A stretch of DNA of 62,771 nt. Origin: Aliicoccus persicus. GTDB lineage: Bacteria > Bacillota > Bacilli > Staphylococcales > Salinicoccaceae. Shown piece by piece: positions 19,032 through 28,239 of this stretch. A program made the translations under genes and the position numbers. The notes under the pieces were generated by a model. That model ran no database searches. It had not been told where the DNA came from and was given only the letters and a program-made list of their open reading frames with translations. How positions within the stretch are numbered: the stretch's first letter is position 1; the number at the start of each line of letters is the position of its first letter. The stretch covers positions 83,067 to 145,837 of the forward strand of contig NZ_FOIT01000001.1 of assembly GCF_900110815.1 (NCBI RefSeq), read 5' to 3'.

Positions 19032-19066
19032 TGTGGAAATGTGTGGAGGATTGTGGGGAGTTGTGG
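19032..19066 (+). promoter_or_regulatory. Candidate MraZ operator: four TGTGG repeats at 10-bp spacing
   Basis: TGTGG occurs at 19032, 19042, 19052 and 19062, exactly one helical turn apart, ending 34 bp before mraZ. MraZ proteins are known to bind short G-rich direct repeats upstream of their own gene (TGGG-type repeats in E. coli). The position and regular phasing therefore suggest autoregulation of the dcw cluster. The promoter itself should overlap this stretch, but no clean -35/-10 pair could be fixed. Confidence 0.75.
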
Positions 19067-19099
19067 TAAATTAGTTACTAAGAAGAGGGGGTGGCAAAT

Positions 19100-19531
19100 A
19101 TGTTTATGGGCGAATTCCAACAAAAATTGGATACGAAGGGCCGCATGATTATCCCGAGCAAGTTTCGTGAGTCGCTGACTGAACAATTTGTCATCACGCG
19201 AGGCCTTGATAAGTGTTTGTTCGGCTATACGATGGACGAATGGGCAAAGATCGAGGAAAAGATGAAAACTCTTCCGTTAACAAAAAAAGATGCGCGTAAA
19301 TTTATGCGTATATTCTTCTCTGGTGCAACAGTTGTCGAAATGGACAAGACCGGAAGAATTAACATTCCAGCAAACTTAAGAGAATATGCAACGTTATTAA
19401 AAGATTGTGTCGTTATCGGTGTATCAAGCCGCATTGAAATTTGGGCAGAAGAAGAATGGCAATCATTCTATTCGGATTCTGAAGATAACTTTGAGGATAT
19501 TGCAGAAGACTTAATCGATTTTGAATTATAG
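19100..19531 (+). CDS. mraZ: Transcriptional regulator MraZ
   Basis: A 143-residue protein with two SpoVT/AbrB-like halves; it begins [20 protein letters not shown]. The DxxGR signature appears twice ([10 protein letters not shown] near residue 10 and [10 protein letters not shown] near residue 85), which is the DNA-binding feature of MraZ. The length equals that of S. aureus MraZ. Start ATG 19100 is supported by a G-rich ribosome site 8-12 bp upstream and by homologues; the in-frame GTG at 19091 is not. It heads the dcw operon, rsmH following after 10 bp. The phased repeats upstream are its likely own operator. Confidence 0.96.
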   Translation: MFMGEFQQKLDTKGRMIIPSKFRESLTEQFVITRGLDKCLFGYTMDEWAKIEEKMKTLPLTKKDARKFMRIFFSGATVVEMDKTGRINIPANLREYATLLKDCVVIGVSSRIEIWAEEEWQSFYSDSEDNFEDIAEDLIDFEL

Positions 19532-19541
19532 GAGGTCAGCG

Positions 19542-20471
19542 ATGTTTAAGCATGAGACAGTTTTGTTAGATGAATCAGTTGAAGGCTTAAATATTAAGCC
19601 TGACGGTATATATGTCGATGCGACGCTCGGTGGTGGCGGGCATTCTAAAGCAATACTCGATAAACTCACGACTGGCCGTTTGATCAGCTTCGACCAAGAC
19701 GATATAGCTATTGAAAATGCGAAAGAGAAACTTGGGGATTACGAAAACCTTACACTCGTGCATGACAACTTTGAATTCCTCGGACATGCACTCGACAAAC
19801 TCGGTATCGATAAAGTAGATGGCGTACTGTATGACCTCGGTGTATCGAGTCCTCAACTCGATATGACGGAGCGTGGTTTTAGTCACTCTAAAGAAGCGCG
19901 TCTTGATATGCGTATGGATCGTAGGCAGCACCTTGACGCATATGAGGTCGTCAACAATTACAGCTATGAAGAACTTGTATCCATCTTTTTCCGTTACGGA
20001 GAAGAGAAATTTTCTAAACAAATTGCACGTGAAATTGAACGTGTCAGACAGATAAAACCCATCGAAACAACAACAGAATTAACAGAGATTATCAAATCAA
20101 AAATTCCACAAAAATTTAGACGCACGGGTGGCCACCCAGCCAAGCGTGTTTACCAGGCGATTCGAATTGCGGTGAATGATGAGCTCGGTGTATTTGAACG
20201 TTCACTAGAAGATGCCATCGACCGACTGAACAAGCATGGTCGCGTGGCAGTGATCACATTCCATTCATTAGAAGATCGCATATGTAAACAAATGTTTATG
20301 GAATATGAAAAAGGTCCGGATTTACCAAAGAACTTACCGTTCATACCCGATGATTATCAAATTACATTAAAACGCGTGAATCGCAAACCAATCACTGCAT
20401 CTGAATATGATCTAGAACATAACCCGAGAGCACGGAGTGCACGGCTAAGAATTGCAGAAAAACAAATTTAA
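19542..20471 (+). CDS. rsmH: 16S rRNA (cytosine1402-N4)-methyltransferase RsmH
   Basis: A 309-residue SAM-dependent methyltransferase acting on C1402 of 16S rRNA. It begins [13 protein letters not shown]. The SAM motif [14 protein letters not shown] is near residue 27, [14 protein letters not shown] near 98, and [10 protein letters not shown] near the C-terminus. Start ATG 19542 follows AGGAGGTCAGCG. It is the second gene of the dcw operon, as in almost all Firmicutes. Confidence 0.96.
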   Translation: MFKHETVLLDESVEGLNIKPDGIYVDATLGGGGHSKAILDKLTTGRLISFDQDDIAIENAKEKLGDYENLTLVHDNFEFLGHALDKLGIDKVDGVLYDLGVSSPQLDMTERGFSHSKEARLDMRMDRRQHLDAYEVVNNYSYEELVSIFFRYGEEKFSKQIAREIERVRQIKPIETTTELTEIIKSKIPQKFRRTGGHPAKRVYQAIRIAVNDELGVFERSLEDAIDRLNKHGRVAVITFHSLEDRICKQMFMEYEKGPDLPKNLPFIPDDYQITLKRVNRKPITASEYDLEHNPRARSARLRIAEKQI

Positions 20472-20495
20472 CGAGAGATAGAAAAGAGTGATATT

Positions 20496-20891
20496 ATGGC
20501 AATGAGAGAACCGCATCAAGCGTATCAACAATGGAATACTGCACCCCAAACAGCACCCGATCGTAGACAACAACCAAGACCTGCGACGAAAACTGTAAAG
20601 ATTCAAAGAAATGTCGGTTTATCCATGATGGAATTGTTCGTTTACGCAGCGCTTGTTGTAACGATTGCGATATCATTACTTTTTGTGCTATCTTTAAAAT
20701 CGGAAAGCTTCACGATGCAAGCAGAGAAGACAGCGCTAGAGAATGAAATTTATATGACGCAAGGTGAAATTACAGAACTTGAAACGGAAGTGAATCACCT
20801 AGCAAGTCATGAACGTATTTATGATAAGGCGAATGAACTCGGACTGACAATGAATAACAGTAATATAAGGGTTGTTGAGAAAAATGAGTAA
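20496..20891 (+). CDS. ftsL: Cell division protein FtsL
   Basis: A 131-residue bitopic membrane protein. A polar N-terminus of about 42 residues is followed by one membrane helix (about 46-66). A periplasm-side coiled coil (about 70-115) follows, with spaced hydrophobics and the ERIYDKANELGLTM end typical of FtsL. FtsL links DivIC and DivIB to the septal synthase. It is identified mainly by position and architecture, since sequence conservation in this family is weak. It overlaps the pbpB start by 8 bp. Confidence 0.88.
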   Translation: MAMREPHQAYQQWNTAPQTAPDRRQQPRPATKTVKIQRNVGLSMMELFVYAALVVTIAISLLFVLSLKSESFTMQAEKTALENEIYMTQGEITELETEVNHLASHERIYDKANELGLTMNNSNIRVVEKNE

Positions 20892-23028
20892 ATCGAATTT
20901 AAAACAACGCAAAAAGAAACTAAATGTTGGAGCGCTCCTCGTAACCTTGGGTATCGGAGCGTTTTTTTTAGTTCTTATCGTTCAATACACAATCCTCATG
21001 ACGACACAATCGCTCAATGATGAGGATTTAATCGCGCACGGGGAAGCGAAGTATTTGCGTGTCGCAATTAATGAGGCGGACCGTGGTAATATCGTCGATC
21101 GCAACGGTAACGTGCTTGCCAGCGACATGGTGACTTACAACGCTGCGGTCATTACGGATGAAGCTTATTTAGACGAGCCGTTAGACATAGACACAGTTTC
21201 TCGTCAACTGTCTGACATCATCGAGCTGGATTACGAAGAAGTGAGAGAGACAATTGAATATGGTGTAGAAAATTCACGCTTCCAAGTAGAGTTCGGTACG
21301 GCCGGTAGAAATCTTACATATAATGAAAAGCGCGCTCTTGAAGATGCGAACATCCAAGGGCTTGTATTAGAACAGGATAAACGCCGCTTTTATCCGAATG
21401 GTGACTTCGCTTCAAACTTGATTGGGCTTGCTGAAAAGAATAGTCAGACGAATCATCTCGTTGGTCAGATGGGCATTGAAGCAGCGTTTGATGATTATTT
21501 AATCGGTACAGATGGCCGCATCGACTTTACTCAAGATCTTTGGAACTATGTCGTGCCAAATTCGGACACGGCGAGTGAAGCACATGATGGACATACGGTA
21601 AAATTGACGATTGATTCAAACATTCAGTTATTTTTAGAAGATTCACTCGATGAAATGGATGAGCACTTCGAACCAGAAGCAGTGTTTGCGACGGTGATGG
21701 ATGCAAAGACAGGTGAGATACTAGCGACGGGGCAGCGCCCTTCATTTAATCCGGATACACGCGAAGGATTGGACCAGTCATGGTCGAATGTGTTGTATCA
21801 AACTGCATTTGAGCCGGGTAGTACATTTAAAATATTTGGACTCGCTGCAGCGATCGATGCCGGTGAGTATGACCCAGATGACACGGTACGAACAGGATCG
21901 TTTGCCGTTGGAGACACTGTTATCAATGACTGGGATCCCGATGGTTGGGGTACTTTATCGTATAACGAAGCGATGCAATATTCATCGAACGCACTGATGA
22001 TGACGCTGCAAGATCGAGTTGGTACTGACGAGATGCTCGAGTACTATCAAGACTTCGGGTTCGGACAAACGACAGACTCTGAATTTTTAAACGAAGCTGC
22101 TGGTATTATTAACTGGCAATACGAACTCGATAAAAAATCCGTATCATTCGGACAAAGTATTACGGTTACTCCAATCCAAATGATGCAAGGCGCGACTGCG
22201 ATTTTTAACGATGGTATGATGAAAAAACCATATGTTGTGAAATCAGTAACAGATTCAGACAGTGGGGAAGTTGTCTATGAAGGTCAGGAGACTGAAGTAA
22301 GACAGGTGATTTCAGAGGAAGCGGCAGCGGAGACGATTAAAGAGTTAAACACGATGGTGGATGGTTCCACGAATCGTAACCGTGCATTTATGATTGATGA
22401 TTATACAGTGAGTGGGAAAACAGGAACTGCACAAATCATCGATGAGGAGAATGGTGGTTACCTGTTTGGTGACTATCAATATCTCACGTCGTTTATGGGT
22501 TACGCACCCGTTGAAGATCCAGAAATTGTCGTCTATTATGTGCTGCGTCTACCGACAGAAAATCAATCCGATGCCTGGGATTACGGTGTGTCTCTTGGAT
22601 TTACTTCTGTAACAGAACGCACGCTTAAATATTTAGATGCCAATGAAGCGTCGGATACGAACTTCGTCAATGTCGATGATGTGCGTGATTTCACCGGATT
22701 AAATGTTGAAAATCTTAAAAGTGAATTTTCACACAGAGAAGAGAAAAATGTTATTATTGGTGATGGTACAGAAGTCGTTGATCAGTATCCGAAATCCGGT
22801 AAATTATACGGGTTTGAGCATTTCTTTATTCTGACGGATGGTGCAAAGACCATGCCGGACTTTACCGGTGTATCAAAGCGTGATATGTATGCACTAGCTG
22901 AAATGTTAAACATCGACCTATCGATGAATGGAGAAGGGTACGTGTCGAGTCAATCGATCGAAGCTGGAACTGTCATTGATGAAGATACAACGCTCGAAGT
23001 TACTTTACAATCTGATTATCAAAACTAG
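20884..23028 (+). CDS. pbpB: Penicillin-binding protein 1 (class B transpeptidase with PASTA domains)
   Basis: A 714-residue bitopic enzyme that cross-links septal peptidoglycan with FtsW. A membrane helix lies at about 14-36, then a pedestal domain, then the transpeptidase. The transpeptidase has catalytic Ser313 in GSTFK, the SSN triad at 367-369 and Lys512 in KTGTAQ. Two PASTA domains occupy the last 130 residues or so (beginning near VNVDDVRDFTGLN and MPDFTGVSKRD). The order and length match S. aureus PBP1. I use ATG 20884; TTG codons at 20872 and 20875 with AAGGG close by are alternatives. Confidence 0.95.
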   Translation: MSKSNLKQRKKKLNVGALLVTLGIGAFFLVLIVQYTILMTTQSLNDEDLIAHGEAKYLRVAINEADRGNIVDRNGNVLASDMVTYNAAVITDEAYLDEPLDIDTVSRQLSDIIELDYEEVRETIEYGVENSRFQVEFGTAGRNLTYNEKRALEDANIQGLVLEQDKRRFYPNGDFASNLIGLAEKNSQTNHLVGQMGIEAAFDDYLIGTDGRIDFTQDLWNYVVPNSDTASEAHDGHTVKLTIDSNIQLFLEDSLDEMDEHFEPEAVFATVMDAKTGEILATGQRPSFNPDTREGLDQSWSNVLYQTAFEPGSTFKIFGLAAAIDAGEYDPDDTVRTGSFAVGDTVINDWDPDGWGTLSYNEAMQYSSNALMMTLQDRVGTDEMLEYYQDFGFGQTTDSEFLNEAAGIINWQYELDKKSVSFGQSITVTPIQMMQGATAIFNDGMMKKPYVVKSVTDSDSGEVVYEGQETEVRQVISEEAAAETIKELNTMVDGSTNRNRAFMIDDYTVSGKTGTAQIIDEENGGYLFGDYQYLTSFMGYAPVEDPEIVVYYVLRLPTENQSDAWDYGVSLGFTSVTERTLKYLDANEASDTNFVNVDDVRDFTGLNVENLKSEFSHREEKNVIIGDGTEVVDQYPKSGKLYGFEHFFILTDGAKTMPDFTGVSKRDMYALAEMLNIDLSMNGEGYVSSQSIEAGTVIDEDTTLEVTLQSDYQN

Positions 23029-23037
23029 GAGGATGTC

Positions 23038-24009
23038 ATGAATCTACAAATATTCCTGACTTATTTAATTGGTCCATTAATTTTAACGGCAATATTAGTG
23101 CCATTGACCATACCATTATTAAAACGATTGAAATTCGGACAATCGATTCGACTGGAAGGACCGCAGTCACACATGGCGAAAACCGGGACACCAACGATGG
23201 GTGGCTTGACGTTTTTAATCCCGATTATTCTCACGTCTATCATCTTATTATTCATCGTTGAAGAAAAGTCAACGATACTCGTCATGCTCATCGTTACACT
23301 TGGATTCGGCTTGATTGGATTTATTGATGATTACATCATCGTTGTCAAAAAACAAAATGAAGGACTTTCAAGCAAGCAGAAGTTTTTAGCGCAGATTGTC
23401 ATTTCAGTCATCGTGTACTTTTTTATCATCAACATCGATGGTATCAGTACGACATTAAATATTCCTGGAACGGGCATTGATATTCCATTAGGATTTTTGT
23501 TTGTCTTATGGATTATTTTCTGGCAAGTTGGATTTTCTAATGCAGTGAATTTAACGGATGGTCTTGATGGGTTGGCAACTGGGTTATCAATTATCGCTTT
23601 CGGTTCATTTTTAGCGATTGCAATTATGACGGATGCGTTTGAACTTTCACTATTTTTACTCGTTGTCATCGGGAGTTTAATCGGTTTCCTCATCTACAAT
23701 AAAAATAAAGCGAAGCTATTTATGGGTGATACAGGTTCACTCGCACTCGGTGGGATGCTTGCGACTGTGTCAATCATGCTCAACGAAAGTGTGCTGCTCT
23801 TGATCATCGGTATCGTTTTCGTTATCGAAACAGCGTCAGTGATGTTACAAGTCGCATCATTTAAGTTAACAGGTAAGCGCATATTTAAAATGACACCGAT
23901 CCATCATCATTTTGAACTAGTCGGCTGGAGCGAGTGGAAAATCGTCATCGTCTTCTGGTCTGTTGGACTTGTGTTCGGGGCAATCGGTGTATGGCTAGGA
24001 GTGATGTAA
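23038..24009 (+). CDS. mraY: Phospho-N-acetylmuramoyl-pentapeptide transferase MraY
   Basis: A 323-residue enzyme with ten membrane segments that makes lipid I from UDP-MurNAc-pentapeptide and undecaprenyl phosphate. Conserved loops are TPTMGGLTFLIP, FIDDYIIVVKKQNEGLSSKQ (catalytic Asp pair region), NLTDGLDGLATG and the C-terminal FKMTPIHHHFELVGWSE with the HHH motif. The ribosome site AGGAGGATGTC precedes the ATG. murD follows with no gap. Confidence 0.96.
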   Translation: MNLQIFLTYLIGPLILTAILVPLTIPLLKRLKFGQSIRLEGPQSHMAKTGTPTMGGLTFLIPIILTSIILLFIVEEKSTILVMLIVTLGFGLIGFIDDYIIVVKKQNEGLSSKQKFLAQIVISVIVYFFIINIDGISTTLNIPGTGIDIPLGFLFVLWIIFWQVGFSNAVNLTDGLDGLATGLSIIAFGSFLAIAIMTDAFELSLFLLVVIGSLIGFLIYNKNKAKLFMGDTGSLALGGMLATVSIMLNESVLLLIIGIVFVIETASVMLQVASFKLTGKRIFKMTPIHHHFELVGWSEWKIVIVFWSVGLVFGAIGVWLGVM

Positions 24010-25350
24010 ATGGAAACTTCAGAACTTCGTGGTAAAAATGTTTGTGTGCTAGGGTTTGGACGCAGTGGTAAAAGTGCGATTGATGCATTGATTTCACTCG
24101 GAGCGAATATTACGTTAACGACAAACGAGGTTATCGTCGATGAAGATACACGTAGACGCTTAAATAATGAAGATGTGGACATTATCGATGGCCATCATCC
24201 ACTCAGCATCTTAAATGATACAGAGTTAATCGTGAAGAATCCTGGTGTGCCATTTACAATTCCGTTTTTACAAGAAGCGATAAAACGCAATATTCCGATT
24301 ATTACGGAAGTCGATTTGGCTGGGTTGATTGCCAAATGTCCAATCATCGGTATTACAGGTACGAATGGTAAAACGACGGTCACGCACTTAATCGGTGAAT
24401 TTTTACTTGCGGCAGGCAAGCGTCCGATACTATGTGGTAACATCGGTTACCCAGCGAGTCAAGCAGCCCTTGAAGCAACAGAAGATGACATTATGGTTAT
24501 CGAACTATCGAGCTTTCAACTGATGAGCTTGCGTAACTTATCGGTTGACGTCGCGGTGTTTACGAATATATATGAAGCACATATCGATTACCATCAAACA
24601 GTTGAAAATTACCAAAGCGCAAAATTGAACTTGTTGAATCATCTAAAAGATGAGCATTTAGTCGTCTTCTATGAAGGACAAAAATCAATGCTCGTGCCTA
24701 ACGTTACAAATCAAACAGTTAAGTACTTCTCTGTTGAATCACAAGAAGGCGATGTGTATTTAGAAAACGATACGATTATGTACAAAGGTGATACTGTCAT
24801 CAAACTCGATGATGTGTTGTTACAAGGCGTACATAATTTAGAAAATATTTTTTCAAGTATACTTGCCGCAAAATATTTTGATGTATCTACGGGTGTCATT
24901 CGTGAAGTATTGTCAACGTTCAGTGGTATTTCACATCGCATGGAGCGTGTTGCTCAAATCGGTGGCGTCAGTTATTTCAACGACTCTAAAGCAACTAATA
25001 ATCTCGCAACATCATTTGCATTGCGCAGTTTTAACACACCGATCGTGTGGATTGCAGGTGGCATGGATCGCGGGCAATCATTCGATGAGCTCGCAGAGTA
25101 TGTCGAACATGTCAAACAGCTGTTTGCGTATGGCGAAGTTAAAGATAAATTAATGGCATTTGCTCATGAACAAAACATTCCCTGTGAAATTGTAGAAAAT
25201 CCATTTGATGCAGTGGAAGCAGCGCATCGCGTGTCAGACAGTGGTGATACTGTTCTGTTTTCACCCGCTTGTGCGAGTTGGGATCAATATAAAGATTACG
25301 AAGTGCGCGGCAACCATTTTAAAGATGCGGTCAATCAGTTAAACAAATAA
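24010..25350 (+). CDS. murD: UDP-N-acetylmuramoyl-L-alanine--D-glutamate ligase MurD
   Basis: A 446-residue cytoplasmic Mur ligase that adds D-glutamate to UDP-MurNAc-L-Ala using ATP. The N-terminal Rossmann-like VLGFGRSGKSAID binds the uridine nucleotide. The P-loop GITGTNGKTTVTHLIGE is near residue 115, SHRMERV near 308, followed by YFNDSKATN, and the C-terminal domain has LFSPACASWDQYKDYEVRG. All key residues are present. The ATG directly follows the mraY stop codon, with TAGGAG inside mraY as ribosome site. Confidence 0.96.
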   Translation: METSELRGKNVCVLGFGRSGKSAIDALISLGANITLTTNEVIVDEDTRRRLNNEDVDIIDGHHPLSILNDTELIVKNPGVPFTIPFLQEAIKRNIPIITEVDLAGLIAKCPIIGITGTNGKTTVTHLIGEFLLAAGKRPILCGNIGYPASQAALEATEDDIMVIELSSFQLMSLRNLSVDVAVFTNIYEAHIDYHQTVENYQSAKLNLLNHLKDEHLVVFYEGQKSMLVPNVTNQTVKYFSVESQEGDVYLENDTIMYKGDTVIKLDDVLLQGVHNLENIFSSILAAKYFDVSTGVIREVLSTFSGISHRMERVAQIGGVSYFNDSKATNNLATSFALRSFNTPIVWIAGGMDRGQSFDELAEYVEHVKQLFAYGEVKDKLMAFAHEQNIPCEIVENPFDAVEAAHRVSDSGDTVLFSPACASWDQYKDYEVRGNHFKDAVNQLNK

Positions 25351-25368
25351 GTATTGGGAGGTGACACT

Positions 25369-26442
25369 ATGCGGCCAGGTAAAGAAACACGTGACTTACG
25401 CAACAAATTAAAAAGCAATCGCAGTTCCCATAGTGTCATACCAACCCGACCGAAAAAAGAGAAGAAAACGCGGCAGTTTGTATTGATTGAAGAGGAGCAT
25501 GTGCTCTATTCGACAAATCCAAAAGTGGATGAGAAAACATCTAAAGTAGATGAACAACCAACGAAGCACAAGAAAATCATCGATCTAGATAAGTTTAGAA
25601 TTGGTTCAAACGGGGAGACGAAAGAATACTCAGAAGATAAAAACAATAACAAAGTGGCGCTGCGTGTGATGATATACTGCGCCTTTCTAGCGGCAATTGT
25701 GTTGCTTTTTTATTTGATTACACCGCTGAGTACACTTGATCAAGTCAACGTCGGGGGTAACAGTCAGTTAGATGCGCGCGAAGTCTATGAATTGTCGGGC
25801 GTAAGAACAGGGGATAAGATGTACTTTATCCAGCCGGAACGCGTCGTAGAGCAGCTCGAAGAAATACCATTAATCGAGTCAGTAATCGTGACCAAAGAAG
25901 GATTCGGCACGATTAATATACATATTTTAGAAGAGAGAACGGTTGCATACTTACCCAGTGATGAAGGGTTTTATCCGTTGCAAGAAAGTGGTTATATGGT
26001 TCCGAATGCAGTAGAGTCACCGACATTAGGACCACTGCTCTATCATTTCGATCAAGATAATATACGGCCTATGCTCGGATCACTCGGTGCGCTGGACGAA
26101 GAAATCGTTGCAAATATTTCAGAGATTTACGCACGACCGGTTGGAGATAATAAGTCTCGTATCCAGCTCTATATGAACGATGGACAAGTGGTCATTGCAG
26201 ACATCGAGACATTCAGTGACAAGTTCGGCTATTACATGAACTTGCGTGGAGAGATAGAAGATAGCTCAGCCGGTGTGATTGATCTTGAAGTCGGGAACAG
26301 TTTTTTACCATACTCTAGCAGTGAGGCACGTGAGTTAATGGCATCGATTTATGGTGAGTCATTGTCACAAGCTGAGCAAGAACGACGAGACGCGGTTGTT
26401 GCACCGCTTGAAGCGGTTTTTGAGAGCTTCAGTGTGCAATGA
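25369..26442 (+). CDS. divIB: Cell division protein DivIB/FtsQ
   Basis: A 357-residue bitopic protein. A long basic and polar cytoplasmic region (about 95 residues, Lys-rich) is followed by one membrane helix (about 98-118) and an extracellular POTRA domain (LDQVNVGGNSQLDAREVY onwards). The beta domain and a C-terminal helical tail end the protein. It works with FtsL and DivIC to regulate septal wall synthesis. Start ATG 25369 has GGGAGGTGACACT; the frame extends upstream to 25354 without a ribosome site. It is the last gene of this dcw segment, closed by a terminator. Confidence 0.92.
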   Translation: MRPGKETRDLRNKLKSNRSSHSVIPTRPKKEKKTRQFVLIEEEHVLYSTNPKVDEKTSKVDEQPTKHKKIIDLDKFRIGSNGETKEYSEDKNNNKVALRVMIYCAFLAAIVLLFYLITPLSTLDQVNVGGNSQLDAREVYELSGVRTGDKMYFIQPERVVEQLEEIPLIESVIVTKEGFGTINIHILEERTVAYLPSDEGFYPLQESGYMVPNAVESPTLGPLLYHFDQDNIRPMLGSLGALDEEIVANISEIYARPVGDNKSRIQLYMNDGQVVIADIETFSDKFGYYMNLRGEIEDSSAGVIDLEVGNSFLPYSSSEARELMASIYGESLSQAEQERRDAVVAPLEAVFESFSVQ

Positions 26443-26469
26443 TTTTTTATCTTGTTTAGAATATAAATA

Positions 26470-26507
26470 GCGTTACACTGACATTGCTGATGTCAAACGC
26501 TTGTTTT
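26470..26507 (+). terminator. Terminator between divIB and ftsA
   Basis: GCGTT/AACGC and TGACAT/ATGTCA form a two-part stem with a 4-nt bulge and a TGCTG loop, followed by TTGTTTT. This implies ftsA-ftsZ is transcribed at least partly on its own. Confidence 0.7.
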
Positions 26508-26587
26508 GGGGGAATAACTTTGATATAACGTTACAGTTGTATTAAAATTGTTAGAGTGGGTAATAATGTAGTACACATTCAAATGCG

Positions 26588-26593
26588 TATAAT
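26588..26593 (+). promoter_or_regulatory. Candidate -10 element for ftsA-ftsZ
   Basis: A consensus TATAAT lies 47 bp before ftsA. Its -35 (AATGTA at 17 bp) is weak. Another pair, TTGTAT at 26537 with TAATAA at 26561, is also possible. At least one promoter is expected here because a terminator separates divIB from ftsA. Confidence 0.4.
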
Positions 26594-26640
26594 GTAAACT
26601 AAAGAATAGATTAAAAAGTCACCAACTAGGAGGTCAACTT

Positions 26641-28215
26641 GTGGATAAACATTATTATGTTGCCCTTGATATTGGGTCATCGAGTGTTAAAGCAGTCGTC
26701 GGTGAAAAGTTCCATGAAGGTGTGAATATCATCGGAACAGGACAGACATACACAGATGGTGTAATTAAAGGGAATATCAGTAATTTCGAAGCCGTTCGAA
26801 GTGCGATTACTGATACAGTTAAAAAAGCGAAAATTTCATCCGATGTCGATTTGGATGAAGTATTTCTCAAAATACCAACAACCGACTCTCTGTTGGTGTT
26901 CGAAGAAAATCAATTGAATTTCAATGGTGAACCAACAGAAATTAACGGTACACATATCGAAGATTTACTCGAGAATATTCGAGAAAAAATTAACGACCCA
27001 GACCATGAGGTTGTCAATGTTTTTCCGATATATTTCAAAGTCGATAATCTACATGAAGTTGTAGATCCAAAAGAGATGATTGCAACGGAGTCATTATCGA
27101 TACATGCAGGTGCGGTACTTAAAAACCGCTCACAACTCATCAATATCGTAAAATGTGTTGAAGATGCTGGTCTTGAAGTACTCGAACTCTTCTCAGATGC
27201 GACCAATTTTGAGCATATTTTAAGTGAATCAGAAATCGAACTTGGGTCGGTTATCATCGATGTTGGCCACGAAATTACACAATATGCATACTATGAACGC
27301 GGATCACTTCGTGCACTCGGCGCCGTTCCGTACGGTGGTATGGCAATCACATCCGACTTATCCGAAGCATTCAATACGAACTATGAACAAGCAGAGCGTT
27401 TAAAACATCAATATGGTCACGCATTTTACGATCATGCAAACGATGAAGATATTATTAAAATCCCTCAGCGTGATAACTCAGAAGACTTGGAAGTTACTGC
27501 AAAAGATCTTGCAGATATCATTGAACTCAGACTTGAAGAAACGTTGACCGAAGTGTTTAAAGCGCTAGAAGCGAACAAAATCAATCGCGTGAGCGGCGGT
27601 TTCGTCCTCACAGGTGGTACAGTCAATCTATCAGGTGTGAAAGAACTTGTTCAAGATTTAGTCGCAGAAAAAGTACGAATTCATATTCCGAATCAAATGG
27701 GTGCTAGAAAACCCGAATTTTCAAGTGTTATTTCGACTATTTCGTCTGCTATACTATTTGATGAACTACTTGATTATGTTACAATTGATAATCATGAAGG
27801 TATTGAAGAAACACAAGAAGAACAAACGCATGAGGAAGGCAATTTCTTCTCGAACATTTTCAAAATGAGGCGTGAAGAAAATGATTCTAGACTTGGCAAA
27901 AAAGAACCGAAAAAAGTAGAATCAGCACCACCGTCAGAACGTGAAGAAAGTTCGGATCCAGTCGATGATACACCATCATTTATTGAACCTGAGAAAGATG
28001 TTGTAACTGAAGATAAAGAACCAGTGCAAGAATCGGAACCAGAGACTTTTAAACAAGAGGACTATGGTTATGACGGAAACGAATTTAAAACTGACGATGG
28101 CGAAGAATCTCAAGTTGAAACACCTCATGAACCAGAAGAACAACACTCGGGTGAAGAACAAAAAGAAACTAAAGGCGAATATTTCAAAAAACTATTTAGA
28201 AATCTATTTGAGTAA
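26641..28215 (+). CDS. ftsA: Cell division protein FtsA with extended acidic C-terminal linker
   Basis: A 524-residue actin-fold ATPase that tethers FtsZ to the membrane. The N-terminal phosphate loop VALDIGSSSVKAVVGE, VIIDVGHEITQ and LTGGTVNLSGV fit the family. FtsA is usually about 420-470 residues. Here the globular part ends near 385 and about 125 residues rich in Glu, Asp and Pro follow. The protein then closes with an amphipathic helix (EYFKKLFRNLFE) like the membrane-targeting helix. The GTG start has AGGAGGTCAACTT upstream. It lies 24 bp before ftsZ. Confidence 0.94.
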   Translation: MDKHYYVALDIGSSSVKAVVGEKFHEGVNIIGTGQTYTDGVIKGNISNFEAVRSAITDTVKKAKISSDVDLDEVFLKIPTTDSLLVFEENQLNFNGEPTEINGTHIEDLLENIREKINDPDHEVVNVFPIYFKVDNLHEVVDPKEMIATESLSIHAGAVLKNRSQLINIVKCVEDAGLEVLELFSDATNFEHILSESEIELGSVIIDVGHEITQYAYYERGSLRALGAVPYGGMAITSDLSEAFNTNYEQAERLKHQYGHAFYDHANDEDIIKIPQRDNSEDLEVTAKDLADIIELRLEETLTEVFKALEANKINRVSGGFVLTGGTVNLSGVKELVQDLVAEKVRIHIPNQMGARKPEFSSVISTISSAILFDELLDYVTIDNHEGIEETQEEQTHEEGNFFSNIFKMRREENDSRLGKKEPKKVESAPPSEREESSDPVDDTPSFIEPEKDVVTEDKEPVQESEPETFKQEDYGYDGNEFKTDDGEESQVETPHEPEEQHSGEEQKETKGEYFKKLFRNLFE

Positions 28216-28239
28216 TTAAGATAATGGGGGAAATGAATA

